Source of the DNA: Roseivirga seohaensis
Lineage (GTDB): Bacteria > Bacteroidota > Bacteroidia > Cytophagales > Cyclobacteriaceae
Reading direction: 5' to 3'
Assembly (NCBI RefSeq): GCF_001592945.1
Contig: NZ_LRPB01000049.1
Span: 310,001-374,000, forward strand
DNA: 64,000 nucleotides
This document shows positions 18,087 to 27,280 of the stretch, in pieces (position 1 is the first letter of the stretch; each line of letters starts with the position of its first letter). Both the position numbers and the translations under genes were made by a program. The notes under the pieces were generated by a model that made no database searches, had not been told where the DNA came from, and was given only the letters and a program-made list of their open reading frames with translations.

Positions 18087-19061
18087 ATGAAGAAGTTTAA
18101 CATTAAGTTCCTTTTATGCGTTCTACCCTTGCTAGTATTGTTGTCACTTATGGAAGTGCTCTATAGACGAATACCTAACGATTACTCATTTAAGGCACAA
18201 TACCTAAATGAGCATGCAGGCGAAATAGAAACGCTGTTGTTAGGTAACTCTCATAACTACTATGGTTTAGATCCTAATTATTTCCATGACTACAACACCT
18301 TTAACGCGGCATACATTGTTCAGCGCACCTATATGGATTTAGAAATATTGAAGAAGTATAAAAATGAGCTTACTAATTTAAAAACCATTGTAATCCCCAT
18401 TATACCTATGGAGCTGTATTTTCAAAAGATTGAAGATGCCCCATTTTTTTATAATCCATCCATTCACAAGTATAGAATTTATTACGACTTAGATATTCCA
18501 TGGACATATGGTGATTACTTTGAGATAAATTCTAAGATGTTTTTACTAAGAAACATGGCCAACACTTTAACGAATTATTATTTACGGCACATACCGCAAA
18601 CAAGCAGTTCGGAATTGGGTTGGGGTACAAACTTTCGCTGGGAAGATGCACGAGACCTAGCCCTAACAGGAAGAGAGACAGCGCGCCAACATGAACAGAT
18701 ATCCTTTCCCGAATATGAATTGGAAAAAGGGATAGCATATAACAAACAAATTCTTGAATCAATTATTAAAATTGGACAAGAGAAGGGAGTTATGGTTTAT
18801 CTATATTCACCTCCAATTTATAAGTCTTATCGTGAGCTGATTGATGATGAAAGAGTAAACCGCGCAATAGGGGTTTTTCAGGAATTAGACTCTACCTATG
18901 CCAACTGTGTTTATGAGAATTATTATGATGACGAATCTTTTGTTTCCAAGGATTTTTACGATGCGGATCACCTTTCTGATTTAGGAGCACAAAAACTTTC
19001 CAAAATAATTGACCTAAGATTAAGGGGGCGTAGGAAAAACTTTGAAGAGCAAGTAAATTAG
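18087..19061 (+). CDS. SGNH-like membrane-anchored protein, MBOAT partner
   Basis: This 324-aa protein has an N-terminal membrane anchor (residues 8-24) and a divergent SGNH fold: the nucleophile block is 'LLGNSHNYYG' with S55, and the last block is 'YDADHLSDLGAQKLS', giving the Asp-x-x-His pair. The middle, 'TIVIPIIPMELYF', occupies the position of the SGNH core. It resembles DUF1574/AlgJ-type proteins. Its start lies 2 nt after the MBOAT stop, so the two very likely act together in O-acylation of the glycan in the periplasm. The acyl group is unknown. Confidence 0.75.
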   Translation: MKKFNIKFLLCVLPLLVLLSLMEVLYRRIPNDYSFKAQYLNEHAGEIETLLLGNSHNYYGLDPNYFHDYNTFNAAYIVQRTYMDLEILKKYKNELTNLKTIVIPIIPMELYFQKIEDAPFFYNPSIHKYRIYYDLDIPWTYGDYFEINSKMFLLRNMANTLTNYYLRHIPQTSSSELGWGTNFRWEDARDLALTGRETARQHEQISFPEYELEKGIAYNKQILESIIKIGQEKGVMVYLYSPPIYKSYRELIDDERVNRAIGVFQELDSTYANCVYENYYDDESFVSKDFYDADHLSDLGAQKLSKIIDLRLRGRRKNFEEQVN

Positions 19062-19086
19062 CTTTTATAATTTAAAATCTATCTTC

Positions 19087-20211
19087 ATGCCGAAACGTTA
19101 TCTCAAAATAATTTTATATCTCCTCTATTTACTTGTTATTTCTGAAGTTTCTTTGAGGATTTATCTTGTACACTTTGCATCAGAACCGATATTCAAAAAG
19201 TTTGGCTCTAGGGCTATGTTAGAGACCCGCTACAAGCAACCACGCCTACAACCACATCCCCTTTTATTTTACATAAATACACCTAATTATGAATTAGGAA
19301 GCAACAAACATAACTCATGGGGCTTTAGAGGAGAAGAAGTAAGCATTGAGAAGGAAAAAGATAGAATAAGAATAGTATGTATCGGTGGATCAACCACTTA
19401 TAGTGATGGAGTTAAAGATTATAAAGAATCATATCCATATTTGGTGGAAAAAGAACTGCTTAATCAAGGAATAAATGCAGAGGTTATTAATGCAGGTACT
19501 CCTGGTTACTACTCAATTCAAAACCTTCAAAATTATTACTTGAAAATCCATGAACTTCAGCCAGATTATGTAATCATCTATCATGGAATAAACGATTTAC
19601 ACACCAGGCTAGTGTGGCCTCCTGAGTACTATAAATCAGATCAGTCAGGCTCTATTGTAAGAGCTCCATATGCCACCAGGTCTATTTTCCGTTTTCTTAG
19701 TGTAATACGTGTCTCCATGGTGTTTTTTAAATTTTGGGAGTCTGAATCTTCATTGAATGCTATGGTAAAAGGGACAGAGAGTAATGTTAGCCAACTATAT
19801 TACGAACAACTCAGAAAGGGCACATACCCCGAAGGGTTGTTTAGACAAGTATCAGCAGACTCTATTTTTAAAACCAATAAACCAATATATTTTCAAAGAA
19901 ATACAGAGTATTTAATCAAGCTGATGAAAGAACAAGGTACTCAGCCCATACTTTCAACTTTTGTCTATTCAAGCGAATTTCCAGAAGAAGCTCCTTATTT
20001 AAAAGCACCAACCTTTCAACAAGCACTTGCTGAGCATAATCAAATAATGATTGATTTGAGTAAGACTTATGGATTGGAATTGATAGATTTAGTTAAAGAG
20101 TTGCTTATTGAAAAGGACATGTTCACGGATGGCATACACTTTACTTTAAAAGGAAATAAGCTAAGATCTAAACTTATCAGTGAGAAGTTAATCAACATCA
20201 TTAATAAATAA
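19087..20211 (+). CDS. SGNH/GDSL hydrolase-fold membrane-anchored protein
   Basis: This 374-aa protein has an N-terminal anchor (residues 7-25). All SGNH blocks are visible: S102 in 'CIGGSTTYSDG', the Gly in 'NAGTPGYYS', 'IIYHGINDLHTR' with block III GIND, and 'TDGIHFTLKGN' with the catalytic Asp-x-His. It is more canonical than its neighbour at 18087 and closer to the one at 13607. It may transfer or remove acyl groups from the exported glycan. It is the last plus-strand gene before a convergent pair of glycosyltransferase genes. Confidence 0.82.
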   Translation: MPKRYLKIILYLLYLLVISEVSLRIYLVHFASEPIFKKFGSRAMLETRYKQPRLQPHPLLFYINTPNYELGSNKHNSWGFRGEEVSIEKEKDRIRIVCIGGSTTYSDGVKDYKESYPYLVEKELLNQGINAEVINAGTPGYYSIQNLQNYYLKIHELQPDYVIIYHGINDLHTRLVWPPEYYKSDQSGSIVRAPYATRSIFRFLSVIRVSMVFFKFWESESSLNAMVKGTESNVSQLYYEQLRKGTYPEGLFRQVSADSIFKTNKPIYFQRNTEYLIKLMKEQGTQPILSTFVYSSEFPEEAPYLKAPTFQQALAEHNQIMIDLSKTYGLELIDLVKELLIEKDMFTDGIHFTLKGNKLRSKLISEKLINIINK

Positions 20212-20299
20212 TTTGGCTGGAGATTAAGTCTCTTTCTTAGGGCTGTATCTTCAATTGGTTATCATGATGATTGCAATGGAACTCATCGATAACTATAAG

Positions 20300-21388
20300 C
20301 TATAACTCATTATAAAGCCTTAAATATTTAACAGTGATATTTTCTAAGCTATTATGTCTTACCCAGTTCAAACCGTTTTGAATTAGAGCTTTTCTAAGTT
20401 CTTCATCTGTAAGAAGTGTCCTAGCATTTTTTGCAAGTTCTTTGGGGTTTCCTACAGCAGAGGTTAGACAGTGTGAGCCTGTCAGTTCAGCCATGAGCCC
20501 AACATTTGTACTACAAGTTGGGATACCAAGAGCCATCGCCTCTATAAACACTACTGACAGGCTCTCGCTCTGTGAACTTATTACATGTAAATCACTATTT
20601 TTAATATATTCAATTGCCTCTTGATTAGTTTTTTGGCCAGTAAACTCCACGTGGTGCTCTAGCTCAAGTTTTTTAACAAACTCGTGTATCTGACCGGAAT
20701 AGAAATCGCCACCAACAATAGTGAGCTTTGCAGGAAAGTATTGGAGTAACTCCTTGAACATTAAGAGCAAAGTAAAATGATCTTTTATTGGATTAATATT
20801 GGCTACCGTAACTAATTTATATGGCTGAATGCATCTTGTTTTTTTTGGGGGGCTTAAAAGGCCATCGCTAACGCCAAAGGGAATTACCTCAATATCCTGC
20901 CTTTTTAATCCGTTTTCCCTTAAAATTTCTAATTGATATTTAGAGAGCACCACCACTTTTGTAACATTCTTGATAGCCCAAAATATAAGAACCTTAAGCC
21001 GCCTTTTTCTTAACATACCAAATGATGAAACTGGAACGTTGGCAGATTCCCCTCCCATTAAAGTTAAAACAGTGGGTAATCGCAACATCTTGCCTAAAAA
21101 AGAAGCTATAATACCAGCAGGAAAACCATAAAATGCATGTATTATATTAAAAGGCTCTTGTCGATGATGTCTTTGAAGATTACAAATGAGGTTAAAGTAT
21201 TTTCGAAACTTACTGCCTTTTGATTCTACAAGTTTATAAGGTGTGTCAGTTGCTAGGGCAGGTTGAATACTGAATATGACAACTTCATTCTCTTTGGTAA
21301 TGCATTTAAGGAATGCTGTTAAAGCAGGCACCCCTTCCAGCTTATGGCCTGTATTCACTCCACCATTTAAAATAATTGCAATTCTCAT
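20300..21388 (-). CDS. glycosyltransferase family 4
   Basis: This 362-aa GT-B fold enzyme has an N-terminal acceptor domain ('GGVNTGHKLEGVPALTAFLK') and a C-terminal Rossmann domain with 'KLVTVANINPIKDHFTLLLMFKEL', 'LTIVGGDF' and the retaining-GT motif 'SESLSVVFIEAMALGIPTCSTNVGLMAEL', in which the first Glu of E-x7-E is replaced but the second region is well kept. It would use an NDP-sugar at the cytoplasmic side. The gene is 1 nt downstream of the GT9 gene, so they form a two-gene operon running against the rest of the cluster. Confidence 0.9.
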   Translation of the reverse strand: MRIAIILNGGVNTGHKLEGVPALTAFLKCITKENEVVIFSIQPALATDTPYKLVESKGSKFRKYFNLICNLQRHHRQEPFNIIHAFYGFPAGIIASFLGKMLRLPTVLTLMGGESANVPVSSFGMLRKRRLKVLIFWAIKNVTKVVVLSKYQLEILRENGLKRQDIEVIPFGVSDGLLSPPKKTRCIQPYKLVTVANINPIKDHFTLLLMFKELLQYFPAKLTIVGGDFYSGQIHEFVKKLELEHHVEFTGQKTNQEAIEYIKNSDLHVISSQSESLSVVFIEAMALGIPTCSTNVGLMAELTGSHCLTSAVGNPKELAKNARTLLTDEELRKALIQNGLNWVRHNSLENITVKYLRLYNEL

Positions 21389-21389
21389 T

Positions 21390-22388
21390 CTATGTATTTA
21401 AGAGCTGAAAGGTTTTTTCGAGTACAATCTGAGGGGTATACCTTGTTAGGCATCTATTATCGCCAAACTTACAGGTGGGCAACATACAATTGCCACATTC
21501 CATATCTGAGGAATCAAGAAGGATTGAATGTGGACCTAAAGGACCAGACCAATCTGATCTGGTGGATCCAAAGATCGCCAATGTCTTTACACCTGAAACC
21601 CATGCCATGTGCATGAGTCCTGAGTCCTCGGACAACATAAAGTCGATTCTTTGAATTAAAACAAACGCCTCTGAAAGGCTCGTTTTATTAACTAGGTTAA
21701 CTGTATGTTCAGGAAACTGTAGTGAAAATGAGTTTGCAAACTTTTCAACCCTATCAATACCAATAAGCACAAACTGGACTTTCTTTTTACTGTGCTGTAA
21801 GAAAGCTGTTGCCCATTCCACATAGTATTTGTACGGCCAATTTCTACTACTATAAAAACCCGCGGGGTTAATCACAACTTTGAGGGTATCTTTGTCAAAT
21901 TCATAGATTGGGGGTTTATTGAGAACATAGGGTCTAAAATTAGGCTTAGAGAAATTCAACCCAAGCTCATTAATTGCATTGTAGACTCTTTCGCCAGCAG
22001 GAATTGGAGAGTAAACATCAAAGGCACTATACTTTTTAGGGAAAAGTAACCGCCTAATCAATCGGCTCTCTCTATTATTTTGAAGGTCACAAACAACATC
22101 AAATCGTTGCCATAGTAAGAGCGGTAACAATAAACTCACGTAAGGTAGGCGGTGAATTGGTCTTCTTTTTCCCTGTAACACCCATACTCTGGTAAAGAAC
22201 TTTAGAAATTTTGGTATATCAGATGCGGAGCTTCTGGTTAAAAAATGAACCTCGAAACTGGGGTTTCTATCAGTAAACTCTCTTATGTAGGGATAAGTAA
22301 TAATTGAGTCACCAATGGCCTGCAATCTAATAAAGAGTATTTTTTTTAAAGGTTTACAAGAATTACTTTCTTTGAAATGCTTAGCCAC
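21390..22388 (-). CDS. glycosyltransferase family 9 (heptosyltransferase-like)
   Basis: This 332-aa protein matches ADP-heptose:LPS heptosyltransferase-like GT9 enzymes. It opens with 'KKILFIRLQAIGDSIITYPYIREF', where the catalytic region with 'GDSI' is typical. The C-terminal part carries 'VVINPAGFYSSRNWPYKYYVEW' and the donor-binding motif 'LSEDSGLMHMAWVSGVKTLAIFGST' (compare D-S-G-x-x-H). A cysteine-containing tail ('CGNCMLPTCKFGDNRCL') is also usual in the family. Notably, an ADP-heptose epimerase gene (rfaD) lies at 59-60 kb in the same window, so a heptose donor is available. Confidence 0.9.
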   Translation of the reverse strand: MAKHFKESNSCKPLKKILFIRLQAIGDSIITYPYIREFTDRNPSFEVHFLTRSSASDIPKFLKFFTRVWVLQGKRRPIHRLPYVSLLLPLLLWQRFDVVCDLQNNRESRLIRRLLFPKKYSAFDVYSPIPAGERVYNAINELGLNFSKPNFRPYVLNKPPIYEFDKDTLKVVINPAGFYSSRNWPYKYYVEWATAFLQHSKKKVQFVLIGIDRVEKFANSFSLQFPEHTVNLVNKTSLSEAFVLIQRIDFMLSEDSGLMHMAWVSGVKTLAIFGSTRSDWSGPLGPHSILLDSSDMECGNCMLPTCKFGDNRCLTRYTPQIVLEKTFQLLNT

Positions 22389-22705
22389 GATTATAATTTA
22401 CTCAATATTAAATTAGTCTTATATAATTTAACCAGTAGGAAATGGTGCAGCCTAAAACAGACTGAACTTAATGTTTTCAACATTTGCAAATTAATCAAAT
22501 ATATGCTTTTAAATAAACTATTTTTATGGCAAAATTGATGGTAATTTAAGCAAGTAATCCAACTTATTAAATTATCGTATGTGACTTTTAAGCCGTTGAA
22601 AATCGTTTCGTAAACGAGAATTAAAAGTATTCATGATTTCAAGCCTCTCCTGACAAAGATATTTTATTGATCATAAATAGGATGGAATATTTAACTTTTT
22701 CGTTT
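22389..22705. other. 317-bp intergenic region without a supported gene
   Basis: AT-rich sequence between the GT9 start and the stop of the next minus-strand SGNH gene. The only structure I see is a short hairpin TCGTTT-CGT-AAACGA at 22603-22617. The promoter for the GT9-GT4 pair should lie here but no exact TAnnTTTG box stands out on the minus strand. Confidence 0.5.
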
Positions 22706-23794
22706 TCACTTAAAAAATGCTGATTGAATTTCTTTTGCAGCCCACTCATGACCTTTAGAGTTCCAATGATTATCACAGGTGGAGCTGTAGTATAAATTAG
22801 CCCAATTGTTAATCGGCTTTGTTTGAGTGAGTAAATCAAAGTATTCAAAGTTTAATTGTTTGCCCAGGCTTTTCAAGCTATCAACCAACAGTGGTTTCTT
22901 ATCGTCTTTTAAAAATGCATCAAAAGCTAATTTGCTTGGGACTGTGGTTATGTAAAGCTTTTTGTCACCTAGAAACTCAATCATTTTTTCCAAATTGTAG
23001 CGGACTCTAAACCATTGGTCTTCTGTAAAAGTAAAGTAACCCGGTTCCTTAGTCTCATCAAATTTTGCTGGCTCAACAGAATGATAATTATTTTTAATCC
23101 ATTTTAGTAAAATATAGGTGTAAGTGAAGTTTCTTAAAAACATCTTGACTTTACTAAATTCCTGAACTTGATAAGCAGATTGTTTTAAAGAATCAAGGCC
23201 ATGTGTTAAGGTGTAGTTAGGGTAAGAACCTGCCCAGTAAGCACGGTACCTATCACTTGAATAATCTGCATGAAATTTAATGTCATCTTCTACCAAGTCA
23301 TTTGCTGGGAAAATTACCCAAAGAACTGCATCATGTTCAAACTCCCTTGTCTTGTTTTTATAAATAAGATACTCCTGAGTCATGCCTACACTTGCAATAC
23401 CAAAATTCAAAAACTGTAGATTGGTAGAATTTTCTAACCTATTTGTAAACCGATCTTTTAGACTCACGCCCCATCCTTCGGTAAAAGAGTCACCTATAAC
23501 CACAACTCTTTTATCTTGAGAAGTACGACTCCGTTCGGTATCTCTAGCTCCAATGGAGTTAGTTTCATAGGACACATCAAAACATTCCTTTTTATGTCTA
23601 AAAACATATTTTGCTGGCCGCCAAATTCCAAACGTAGAGTCAGTCTCTACCCAGTATCTTTGAGGATTTTCAAATGTGTAAAGTGGCCTTTCCAGATTAA
23701 TAAAACCTAAATGGCTAGCCAACATTAAACCTAGTTCAAAAAGCACTAATGATAGCACTAGCTGAAAAGCGATTTTAAAGAGCTTTTTTTTCAT
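22706..23794 (-). CDS. SGNH/GDSL hydrolase-fold membrane-anchored protein
   Basis: This 362-aa protein has an N-terminal membrane anchor (residues 6-27) followed by an SGNH domain: S103 in 'VVVIGDSFTEGWGV', 'LNFGIASVGMTQEY' for the block II Gly, 'VIFPANDLVEDD' with the block III Asn, and 'CDNHWNSKGHEWAA' giving the terminal Asp-x-x-His. It is the fourth SGNH gene of the locus, and the only one on the minus strand. Possible roles are acyl transfer or esterase activity on the exported glycan; the substrate is unknown. Confidence 0.82.
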   Translation of the reverse strand: MKKKLFKIAFQLVLSLVLFELGLMLASHLGFINLERPLYTFENPQRYWVETDSTFGIWRPAKYVFRHKKECFDVSYETNSIGARDTERSRTSQDKRVVVIGDSFTEGWGVSLKDRFTNRLENSTNLQFLNFGIASVGMTQEYLIYKNKTREFEHDAVLWVIFPANDLVEDDIKFHADYSSDRYRAYWAGSYPNYTLTHGLDSLKQSAYQVQEFSKVKMFLRNFTYTYILLKWIKNNYHSVEPAKFDETKEPGYFTFTEDQWFRVRYNLEKMIEFLGDKKLYITTVPSKLAFDAFLKDDKKPLLVDSLKSLGKQLNFEYFDLLTQTKPINNWANLYYSSTCDNHWNSKGHEWAAKEIQSAFFK

Positions 23795-24105
23795 GTTCTA
23801 TGTGAAATTTTAAAAACGAATAGATCACTCATTATTTTTTTTAGACAGTAAGTAGTAACTCACTTAGTTTTCGACTCTTCTTAAACTCATGGAAAGAAGC
23901 ATTTAATAGATGTTTTGAGTTTTAAAAACTCCTAATTACCTAATGAATTGATTTTTCTTAACATAAGTAAGTAATCCTACAAAGTAAATAACTTACTAAA
24001 AGCGCCTTCAATTTTTTTACATGTTTAGTAGAATATGTTTATTCTATTAGATTACTAACACTTATATTCGAGTATCTAAATCACCCAGAAACTTCCTATG
24101 AAGTA
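23795..24105. other. 311-bp divergent intergenic region
   Basis: AT-rich region between the minus-strand SGNH gene and the plus-strand radical SAM gene; it must hold both promoters. On the plus strand TATATTCG at 24063-24070 is one base off the Bacteroidota -7 box and lies 35 nt before the ATG at 24106. No coding sequence is supported. Confidence 0.45.
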
Positions 24106-25200
24106 ATGAACAAAGCTACGAGTCATATCATCAGGCAAATAAATAGTAGGTTTTGGCCAAAGCACTTGTACTATCCGCCTAAATGGATTGTACTTGGAGT
24201 TAACAATATTTGCAATCTGCATTGCAAGATGTGCGATGTGGGAACCAAAAGTTTAGATACAAACTTTGCTACTAACCTTGTGGGTACTCAGCCGATGAAT
24301 ATGCCAGAAGAACTTTTTAGAAGAATAGCGGATCAAACTCATAATTTCTTTCCAAAAGCCAAACTTGGCTATGGCTTTACTGAGCCTTTGGTTTATCCAT
24401 ACCTACTAGAAACACTAGACTATGCCAATAATAAGGGGTTGTATACATCTATCACTACCAATGCGCTCAATTTGCCACAAAAAGCTGAGCAACTGGTGAG
24501 GGCTGGATTAAACGAGGTTTTTATTTCCCTTGATGGCCCTCAGGAAATTCATAATTATATTAGAGGGCACAAAAGTTCTTTTCAAAGAGCTATAAAAGGG
24601 ATTGAAATGCTATTGGAGCACTCTAAAGAACTTGAAATTGGAGTGTTCTGTGTTATAACCGAATGGAATATTGGTCACCTAAAAGCTTTCGTTGATTTTT
24701 TTAAAGACTTCCCTTTAAAAAGATTAGGCTTTATGCATACCAATTTTACTCCTCAAGGAGTTGCCGATATACATAACATGCTGTATAGCGATTCCTATCC
24801 TGCAACGAACTCCAATGTAGATGAAATTGATATAAGTAAAATGGATCTTAATATACTATGGGAGGAGATTAGATCGATTAAATCGGAGCAATATAGATTT
24901 CCTGTAACTTTCTCTCCTGAGGTTGAATCTTACGAAGGACTACTTGATTTCTACCAAAAGCCGGAAAAGTTGATAGGAAAGAGATGTCATGATGTTTTTA
25001 ATAATATAATGATTAAGTCAGATGGTTCAGTCATTCCAGCACATGGGCGCTGTTACAATCTTACAGTTGGTAACCTTTATAAAGATGACCTTAACTCTAT
25101 TTGGAACTCATCTGAGATTTCTCAATTCAGGGACACTTTGAATAAAGCTGGCGGATTACTGCCCGCTTGTAGTAGATGTTGCAGTGCTTTTGCAAGGTAG
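24106..25200 (+). CDS. radical SAM protein with SPASM-like C-terminus
   Basis: This 364-aa protein carries the radical SAM ligands C36, C40 and C43 in 'NNICNLHCKMC', 'GFTEPLVYPYLLE' and 'EVFISLDGPQEIHNYIRG', features of the MoaA/PqqE/AnSME side of the superfamily. The C-terminus has further cysteines ('GKRCHDVFNN', 'GRCYNLTVGNLY', 'PACSRCCSAF'), suggesting an auxiliary Fe-S cluster in a SPASM/twitch domain. It lacks a B12 domain, unlike the three other radical SAM proteins here. Such proteins can modify sugars, peptides or lipids; the substrate is unknown. It opens the second plus-strand block of the locus. Confidence 0.87.
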   Translation: MNKATSHIIRQINSRFWPKHLYYPPKWIVLGVNNICNLHCKMCDVGTKSLDTNFATNLVGTQPMNMPEELFRRIADQTHNFFPKAKLGYGFTEPLVYPYLLETLDYANNKGLYTSITTNALNLPQKAEQLVRAGLNEVFISLDGPQEIHNYIRGHKSSFQRAIKGIEMLLEHSKELEIGVFCVITEWNIGHLKAFVDFFKDFPLKRLGFMHTNFTPQGVADIHNMLYSDSYPATNSNVDEIDISKMDLNILWEEIRSIKSEQYRFPVTFSPEVESYEGLLDFYQKPEKLIGKRCHDVFNNIMIKSDGSVIPAHGRCYNLTVGNLYKDDLNSIWNSSEISQFRDTLNKAGGLLPACSRCCSAFAR

Positions 25201-25511
25201 GTTTTTATGAGGCCAATATTTCGAGGGTAATGTTGAACGTAAATTCAGAATTGTATCTAAGTAGTGTATGTTATTTCTTGGAATATAAACTCTTCAAGCG
25301 CACTGTTGCCACATTCCAAATCAAAAGAAGTAAGGTTTTGGGTATACCCAAAAAGTAAGAATGGTTCAATCTGTTCTTCATAGCTGGAGCAAAATGATAC
25401 AATTAAAACTCCATCAAAAGCCTCATGACCTGAAGACGGCAGAGAGCGTAAATCAACCAAGTCTATATTTTATTTTGGAGGATATTGAATAAAAACATAT
25501 CATTATAGGAA
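25201..25511. other. 311-bp gap, possible minus-strand coding relic
   Basis: No recognisable gene. A minus-strand frame at 25257-25460 (67 codons from a TTG) reads like protein ('SFCSSYEEQIEPFLLFGYTQ', 'LECGNSALEEFIFQE') but has no ATG, no recognised family and a stop immediately upstream. It could be a fragment of a decayed gene or chance. Confidence 0.3.
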
Positions 25512-26333
25512 ATGGCGGAAAATATTCTTGATTATTTTGGGGAGATTCACACCCCCTTTTTACATGCGAGAGGGAAAATAGCAACATACAAACTGATAGA
25601 GATCTTAGACTGTGAACCCGAAGAAAGTATTCTTGAAGTAGGCTTTGGGACTGGAGCAACACTTTGTCAATTGTCCTCAATTCATAAATTTACAAACTTT
25701 CATGGTGTGGAGGTTTCAGAGGTTATGCACAGACAAGCCATAAAAAGACTGAAATTCTGTCGACTTCAGAAGCGAGTCCAACTCCAATTACTGTTTGACG
25801 AACAATGCTATCCGTTTGAGGATAACACCTTCGACAAGGTTTATGTAGAATCTGTTTTGGCAATCCAAGAGGGGCAAAGCCTACCTCAAAACCTCAAAGA
25901 GATTAAACGAGTACTAAAACCCACTGGAGTCTTGTTTTTCAATGAAACACTTTGGCTTGAATCTACACAGTTATGCCTAATTCATGAAATGAACAATGCT
26001 TGTAAGAAATTATTTGGAGTGATCCAGTCCAACTCTGAGTTTCCTTATTTGTCTGATTGGAGACGGTTACTTGTGGAATTAGGATATGAACTAGAGGAAG
26101 TTATAAGAGTAGATCGTATTCTACCGGCTAATAATCACTCAAGTGTCACATTCCACATTTTTATGTCTAACCTTTACACGTTTTTGGGGAAAATGAAACT
26201 TCTATTTATGAGTTCACTTTGGAAACATAGAAACTTTTATAATGCGGCAATGCGAGAGGTGAATCATAATAATATTCGAATTATGGAAGGAGTAATTATA
26301 AAGGCGGCAAAGAAAAAAATGAATCACACCTAA
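25512..26333 (+). CDS. class I SAM-dependent methyltransferase
   Basis: This 273-aa protein has the SAM-binding motif I at 40-48 ('ILEVGFGTG'), an acidic motif II in 'FHGVEVSEVMHRQAI', and 'YPFEDNTFDKVYVESVLAIQEG' as motif IV in the Methyltransf_11 style, followed by 'LPQNLKEIKRVLKPTGVLFFNET'. The C-terminal 100 residues are less conserved and may bind the acceptor. It is an O- or C-methyltransferase of unknown substrate, presumably acting on a cluster intermediate. It is followed by a 10-bp inverted repeat at 26364-26395. Confidence 0.85.
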   Translation: MAENILDYFGEIHTPFLHARGKIATYKLIEILDCEPEESILEVGFGTGATLCQLSSIHKFTNFHGVEVSEVMHRQAIKRLKFCRLQKRVQLQLLFDEQCYPFEDNTFDKVYVESVLAIQEGQSLPQNLKEIKRVLKPTGVLFFNETLWLESTQLCLIHEMNNACKKLFGVIQSNSEFPYLSDWRRLLVELGYELEEVIRVDRILPANNHSSVTFHIFMSNLYTFLGKMKLLFMSSLWKHRNFYNAAMREVNHNNIRIMEGVIIKAAKKKMNHT

Positions 26334-26363
26334 TTATTTGGTGTGGCTAATTTGTGACTTTTG

Positions 26364-26395
26364 AGAGCTGAAAGGCCAGTTATGGTTTCAGCTCT
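26364..26395. repeat. inverted repeat (possible hairpin) after the methyltransferase gene
   Basis: AGAGCTGAAA at 26364-26373 pairs perfectly with TTTCAGCTCT at 26386-26395 across a 12-nt loop. No T-run follows, so it may act in mRNA stability or weak termination rather than as a standard terminator. Confidence 0.5.
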
Positions 26396-26463
26396 AATTG
26401 AGCTCAAAACGGCCAGTGAAAACAGATTCTGATAAAATCAATTATCTTTAAAAAAAACGAATT

Positions 26464-27219
26464 TTGGAATTCCAACAATACTTTACTTACCCCAATAACT
26501 TTGAGGAAAGTTATAACCTAATTAGAAAGAAGGAGGAAAGGATTCTTAATCTTGATGAGATCAAATTGTTGCCTCAAACCGATCCGCAATACATACATCA
26601 TAAAGAATGGAATCAAAGAGTTGGATCGACAAATAAGTTTCTGAATTATATCAGAACAAAAAGAAAACCCAAGGTTCTTGACCTTGGGTGTGGAAATGGC
26701 TGGTTAACACATAAAATTGCCATTGAGGCAGATTACGTCACTGGAGTGGATATTAATAAACTTGAACTTGAACAAGCAGAGCAACTGTTGAGCGAATTCA
26801 AGAATGTGAAGTTAATTTATGGCAATATATTAGATATCAATTTTGAAGATAAATATGACATTATCTTGCTGAATGCAAGTATACAATATTTCGAAAGTGT
26901 ACCTCTTTTATTAAATAGGCTTCGTTTAAATTTAACTAATCAGGGTGAAATTCACATACTCGATTCTCCGGTTTACGGCAGTAATCGGGAAGCAATGAAT
27001 GCAAGAAAAAGAACTGAGGAATATTATAATAAGAATGATGCTCCACATATGGTTAAATTTTATTTTCATCATACCTTCCAGTCCCTAAAGGGGGTTGATT
27101 ATACAGTGATGTATAATCCTAAATCAATTGTTAACAGGTTATTAAAGAGATTTATTCCCATCAGTCCTTTTTTTTGGGTTTGTATCAGGAACAAATCAAA
27201 CAATGACATCAATTATTAA
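26464..27219 (+). CDS. class I SAM-dependent methyltransferase (TTG start)
   Basis: This 251-aa protein has motif I at 71-79 ('VLDLGCGNG'), 'VTGVDINKLEL' as motif II and 'YDIILLNASIQYF' as motif IV, a standard Rossmann methyltransferase. The start is unusual. The frame has an in-frame stop at 26449-26451 and no ATG before motif I, so initiation must be at the TTG at 26464 or the ATT just before it. The substrate is unknown. A hairpin begins at the stop codon (27219-27236). Confidence 0.82.
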   Translation: MEFQQYFTYPNNFEESYNLIRKKEERILNLDEIKLLPQTDPQYIHHKEWNQRVGSTNKFLNYIRTKRKPKVLDLGCGNGWLTHKIAIEADYVTGVDINKLELEQAEQLLSEFKNVKLIYGNILDINFEDKYDIILLNASIQYFESVPLLLNRLRLNLTNQGEIHILDSPVYGSNREAMNARKRTEEYYNKNDAPHMVKFYFHHTFQSLKGVDYTVMYNPKSIVNRLLKRFIPISPFFWVCIRNKSNNDINY

Positions 27220-27236
27220 TGCTTTTAAAAAAGCAT
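27219..27236 (+). terminator. short hairpin after the methyltransferase gene
   Basis: ATGCTTTT at 27219-27226 pairs with AAAAGCAT at 27229-27236 with only AA between, so the real loop is larger. It starts within the stop codon. No strong U-tract follows, so it may be an attenuator or processing site rather than a true terminator. Confidence 0.35.
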
Positions 27237-27280
27237 AGAATATTTACAGATCGTACAAGTTAATTAGGTGAAAAATTGAA

